From Agrobacterium vaccinii (GTDB taxonomy: Bacteria > Pseudomonadota > Alphaproteobacteria > Rhizobiales > Rhizobiaceae): DNA of 64,000 bases. The position numbers and the translations under genes were made by a program. Position 1 is the stretch's first letter. The number at the start of each line of letters is the position of its first letter. The notes beneath the pieces were generated by a model. The model saw only the letters and a list, made by a program, of their open reading frames with translations. It was not told the DNA's origin and searched no databases. The DNA lies in the NCBI RefSeq assembly GCF_021310995.1, contig NZ_CP054151.1, forward strand, positions 1,095,501-1,159,500. Direction: 5' to 3'. Shown here in pieces: positions 62,167 through 64,000 of this stretch.

Positions 62167-62971
62167 TGCGCTGAGTTTTTATCTGGAAGGAACCAATGGC
62201 AGAGGTGTGCTGCTGGTTCATGGCCTCACCGGTGCGCCATCGGAAATGCGGCTGGTCGCCCGGCAGCTCAATCGCAGGGGATATAGCGTTTATGCACCCC
62301 TTCTGGCCGGACACGGTTCCGACGTCGATGCCCTGCGCCGTTCGAGCTGGCAAAATTGGCTGGACAGTTTGATCGATGCGGCGGCGTTGCTGGCGGCCCG
62401 ATCAGAAGAAGTCTTTGCGGCTGGCATCTGCGTCGGGGGCAAGCTTTCCATTTTGGCGGCGGATGCCCAACCTGACACCATCCGGGCGGCTGCGGTCTAC
62501 TCGCCATGTTTCGGTTATGATGGCTGGAACGTGCCGTTCTATTACCCGCTTCTTTCCCATCACATCGACTGGCTCTCGCACGTCCCTTTTCTGGATCGGC
62601 TGAGTTTCAGCGAAACGCCTTCGATGGGTATCAAGGACCCGCGCATGCGCCGGATGATCGGAGGCATGGCAAGTGAAGGCATTCTCGAAAAGTTTCCCGG
62701 AAAGGGGCTGATCGAGATGCATCGGCTGGGCAAGGCGCTCAAACAAAGATTGCCCGATATTCATACGCCGACGCTGATCGTGCATTCGGTAGAAGACGAT
62801 CTCAGTCATGCCCGGCATGCCCGCTACATCAACGATCACATCGGCGGATCGCATGAACTGCGATGGATCGAAGACAGCTATCACATGATCCATGTCGACC
62901 GGCACCATCGCCAGGTCGCGGATTTCACCGCCGATTTTTTTGAGGCTCATCATGCTGCATCTCGTTCATAG
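62156..62971 (+). CDS. Alpha/beta hydrolase, carboxylesterase/lysophospholipase type
   Basis: 271 residues from GTG 62156, which lies inside the end of the desaturase gene and has GGAG upstream. The oxyanion motif is LLVHGLTGAPSEM. The usual nucleophile elbow GxSxG reads GICVGG here, with Cys in the nucleophile position. Acid in SVEDDLSH and His in EDSYHMIHVD are present. Domain pattern follows bacterial monoacylglycerol lipase/carboxylesterases. Possible thioesterase or acyltransferase role in the operon. Confidence 0.8.
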   Translation: MTSDALSFYLEGTNGRGVLLVHGLTGAPSEMRLVARQLNRRGYSVYAPLLAGHGSDVDALRRSSWQNWLDSLIDAAALLAARSEEVFAAGICVGGKLSILAADAQPDTIRAAAVYSPCFGYDGWNVPFYYPLLSHHIDWLSHVPFLDRLSFSETPSMGIKDPRMRRMIGGMASEGILEKFPGKGLIEMHRLGKALKQRLPDIHTPTLIVHSVEDDLSHARHARYINDHIGGSHELRWIEDSYHMIHVDRHHRQVADFTADFFEAHHAASRS

Positions 62972-64000
62972 TCCCGTTGCCATGGGAACGGGAGACACGG
63001 TCGCCCACATCAGCAAGACGCTTCACGACATCGAGCCTGCAGCATGGAACATTTGCTTCCCAGCGCAGGTCGAGGATTACGACTGCCTGCTAGCGATAGA
63101 GGAGGCTGGCCTTGCAGGCTTCGAGTGGCGTTATGTCACGCTTTTCGAAAATGACATGGTCGTTGCCGCCATGCCCTTCTTCATTTGCCCTTACGCGCTG
63201 GATACCACGCTTGAGGAGGGACCTGTCCGACGGATTGTGCGACGGATGCGGCAATGGTCCCCACGGTTGCTGACAATGCGGCTTGCATGTCTCGGCTCGC
63301 CCTGCACCGAAAGCGCTACCATCGGTTTTCACCCCGATATCGCCGCCAGCCAGCGCCCGGCGCTGTTTCGCCGGTTGCTGAGTGCTTTCGAAGCCTATGC
63401 GACCAATGAAAAATGTACGCTAATGGGCGTGAAAGATGTACCAGAGACGGCGCCATTTGCGCTGGTCGATGTTCTCCGTGAACGCGGTTTCGCCACCATC
63501 GGCAGTCTGCCGACAGCCTCCCTCGACATCGATTTTACGACCATCGAAGACTATCTCGAATGCCTGTCGGCCAGCACGCGCAAGGATATGCGCCGCAAGC
63601 TAAAGTCGCTTGAAAAGGTGCGCATCGAAACGAGGACGGATTTTGCCGATTTGTTGCCGCAGGTCATGACGCTCTATCATGATACGCGCAACCGCAGCGA
63701 ATGGCAGTTCGAGGAGCTGACGAAAGCCTATTTCTCCGGCATTCTGGTGCGGATGGAAGGCCGAGCCTTCTGCACGTTCTACTTTGTCGATGATACGCTG
63801 ATTGCGGCCAATCTCCTGGTTCACGATGACGAGACGCTGATCGACAAGTTTTTCTGCATGGATGGAGAAAAGGGCCGTGCCTACAATCCCTATTTCCTCA
63901 GTTGGTTCACTAATCTACGCTATTGTCTCGACCATGATCTGACCCGGTATCAAAGCGGGCAGGCCTATTACGAAAACAAAATCCGGTTGGGCAGCACGCT
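62952..64000 (+). CDS. DUF482/GNAT-like acyltransferase, C terminus beyond window
   Basis: A frame from ATG 62952, overlapping the hydrolase end by 20 bases, stays open to the window edge (349 residues). Blocks in the second half, SASTRKDMRRKLKSLEKVRIETRTDF, LYHDTRNRSEWQFEELTKAYFSG, DKFFCMDGEKGRAYNPYF, are like the peptidoglycan-biosynthesis-related GNAT-like proteins of the DUF482/FemAB group. Such proteins are thought to transfer acyl or aminoacyl groups. It is the seventh gene of the operon. Confidence 0.75.
   Translation, partial: MLHLVHSPVAMGTGDTVAHISKTLHDIEPAAWNICFPAQVEDYDCLLAIEEAGLAGFEWRYVTLFENDMVVAAMPFFICPYALDTTLEEGPVRRIVRRMRQWSPRLLTMRLACLGSPCTESATIGFHPDIAASQRPALFRRLLSAFEAYATNEKCTLMGVKDVPETAPFALVDVLRERGFATIGSLPTASLDIDFTTIEDYLECLSASTRKDMRRKLKSLEKVRIETRTDFADLLPQVMTLYHDTRNRSEWQFEELTKAYFSGILVRMEGRAFCTFYFVDDTLIAANLLVHDDETLIDKFFCMDGEKGRAYNPYFLSWFTNLRYCLDHDLTRYQSGQAYYENKIRLGST

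Noticed and set aside
1..64000. CRISPR arrays, tRNA, rRNA, insertion sequences, phage genes or replication origin
   Set aside because: No regularly spaced repeats, cloverleaf-like segments, transposase motifs, integrase motifs or repABC-like genes were seen on either strand.

Overview
The window looks like a piece of a Rhizobiaceae genome (Agrobacterium/Rhizobium type). The evidence is moderately high GC, dense ABC uptake operons for sugars and other solutes, GntR and RpiR regulators, and many ATGA stop/start overlaps. Nothing in it resembles a housekeeping region: no rRNA, tRNA, CRISPR array, insertion sequence or replication origin was seen. It is most likely accessory or catabolic DNA on a secondary chromosome or megaplasmid, but that placement is inference.

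Layout. (1) 1-291 is the tail of a substrate-binding protein (SBP). (2) 759-8393 is a plus-strand operon with a CUT1 sugar ABC transporter, an SMP-30/lactonase protein, a UxuA-like mannonate dehydratase and a GH28-type beta-helix protein, consistent with uptake and breakdown of pectin-like or uronate oligosaccharides. (3) 8398-8560 is a TetR remnant and 8716-9471 a GntR regulator. (4) 15483 down to 9503 is a minus-strand operon with a PfkB kinase resembling YihV, a class I aldolase resembling YihT/LacD, a polar-amino-acid-type ABC transporter and a class II fructose-bisphosphate aldolase. (5) 15924-24813 holds a frameshifted Gfo/Idh/MocA gene and a complete GntR-controlled CUT1 sugar locus with a ketose 3-epimerase, a second Gfo/Idh/MocA protein and an HSL-type esterase. 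(6) 24928-26049 is a membrane diguanylate cyclase. (7) 26368-30278 is an SsuABC-like importer plus an FMN monooxygenase, probably for organosulfur scavenging. (8) 30514-31587 is DNA polymerase IV. (9) 31745-42190 is a sugar or sugar-acid locus with two enolase-superfamily proteins, an SDR, a sugar-isomerase-like TIM barrel, GntR, a CUT1 transporter and a FucU/RbsD mutarotase. (10) 42500-55128 places a CUT1 and a CUT2 (ribose-type) transporter side by side with two ribokinase-like kinases, another TIM-barrel isomerase and an RpiR regulator. (11) 55742-57774 is an OmpR/EnvZ-type two-component pair. (12) 57863 to the window end is a tightly coupled operon that does not look catabolic: HAD phosphatase, class III aminotransferase, arginase-fold hydrolase, four-helix SMR/EamA transporter, fatty-acid desaturase, alpha/beta hydrolase and a DUF482/GNAT-like protein.

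How the parts work together. Regions 2, 4, 5, 9 and 10 each pair an importer with the enzymes that should process its cargo, usually with a local GntR or RpiR regulator. A recurrent feature is a hairpin directly after the SBP gene in the sugar and amino-acid-type operons, which would raise SBP expression relative to the permeases. The best candidate for an undescribed system is the 57.9-64.0 kb operon, which reads as a biosynthesis-and-export cluster for an aminated, possibly lipidic small molecule. The second is the kinase/aldolase operon at 9.5-15.5 kb, where a sulfofructose-type kinase and aldolase pair is linked to an amino-acid-type importer. Functions are assigned from recognisable motifs and family resemblance only; no database search was run.
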